Shown in pieces: positions 5,550-5,816 of a stretch of 5,816 nt of DNA. Made by a program: the position numbers and the translations under genes. The stretch covers positions 1-5,816 of the forward strand of contig CANRDG010000119.1 of assembly GCA_947629275.1 (NCBI GenBank), in the 5' to 3' direction. Every line of letters starts with the position of its first letter. The stretch's first letter is position 1. The notes beneath the pieces were generated by a model. That model ran no database searches. It saw nothing but the letters and a program-made list of their open reading frames with translations, and had not been told where the DNA came from. Source of the DNA: an uncultured Clostridia bacterium (GTDB taxonomy: Bacteria > Bacillota > Clostridia > Oscillospirales > Ruminococcaceae).

Positions 5550-5816
5550 TTACTTTCTCTTTTTGCTGACCATAAGCGCTGCGCCTGCAAGTGCAATGCC
5601 TGCAAATGCTATGCCTGCCGCAGAGCCCGTAGGCTTGTTGCTGTCGTCGGTAGGCTTGGTTTCGGGTTTGGTTTCGGGCTTCTTCTCAGGAATTTTCTCA
5701 GGTTCGGGTTTTTTCTCAGGTTCGGGCTTTGCCGCCTCTGTCAATACCGTTGCAGTCTTGTCCCAAAATATGCCGTAATCAAGATATAACGCCACGCTTC
5801 CGTCCTCGTTCTTTAC
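5550..5816 (-). CDS. Cell-surface protein, C-terminal 88 residues, with Pro-rich linker and sortase-like anchor (5' end outside window)
   Basis: The minus frame is open to the window edge, so the GTG at 5795 is probably internal. Fragment residues 1-30 are the end of an unrecognised domain. Residues about 31-58 are a degenerate Pro/Glu/Lys/Thr repeat (KPEPEKKPEPEK, then KPETKPETKP), typical of wall-spanning linkers. Next come NKPTG (60-64, bases 5625-5639), a hydrophobic Ala/Gly/Ile/Leu helix of about 20 residues, and the tail KKRK. This order of motif, membrane helix and basic tail is that of sortase substrates, which are linked to peptidoglycan after cleavage. The motif is not LPXTG, nor the NPXTG form seen in some Clostridia: the proline is shifted by one position. 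The catalytic or binding part is not in the window, so the function is unknown. A plain membrane anchor is the alternative. Confidence 0.82.
   Translation of the reverse strand, partial: VKNEDGSVALYLDYGIFWDKTATVLTEAAKPEPEKKPEPEKIPEKKPETKPETKPTDDSNKPTGSAAGIAFAGIALAGAALMVSKKRK

Noticed and set aside
5231..5778. Two plus-strand open frames of 105 and 164 codons
   Set aside because: They begin in palindromic repeats without a good ribosome binding site, read through a terminator, and the longer one is antisense to the surface-protein gene.

Overview
The window looks like chromosomal DNA of an anaerobic, Gram-positive Clostridia member, probably Ruminococcus or a close relative. The reasons are a pyruvate:ferredoxin oxidoreductase, a rubrerythrin with a PerR-like operator, a tryptophan T-box leader, strong sigma-A type promoters, A/G-rich Shine-Dalgarno sites, and a surface protein with a sortase-like C-terminus. 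The genus is an inference from gene style; no search was possible.

Layout. Positions 1-2445 (+) hold the last 814 residues of pyruvate:ferredoxin oxidoreductase (nifJ), whose first ~360 residues lie outside the window; an intrinsic terminator follows. Positions 2516-3132 (+) are a monocistronic rubrerythrin unit: an extended -10 promoter overlapped by a near-consensus Per box, then a 178-residue rubrerythrin. Positions 3166-4914 (+) are a tryptophan-responsive unit: a perfect-consensus promoter, a complete T-box riboswitch with a UGG (Trp) specifier, its regulated terminator, a 460-residue TrpB2-type tryptophan synthase beta chain, and a strong terminator. Positions 4915-5549 contain no gene but are packed with about a dozen near-perfect inverted repeats, including a possible three-way junction. 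Positions 5550-5816 (-) are the C-terminal end of a surface protein: a Pro/Glu/Lys-rich linker, an unusual NKPTG sorting-like motif, a membrane helix and a basic tail. This gene converges on trpB.

How the parts relate. The first two genes fit anaerobic life: one makes acetyl-CoA and reduced ferredoxin with oxygen-sensitive iron-sulfur clusters, the other detoxifies peroxide and appears to be peroxide-regulated. trpB2 is controlled separately by uncharged tRNA-Trp and has no trpA or other trp gene beside it, which fits indole salvage or a stand-alone role. The most unusual part is the hairpin array between the convergent genes. The most informative regulatory signals are the T-box and the Per box.
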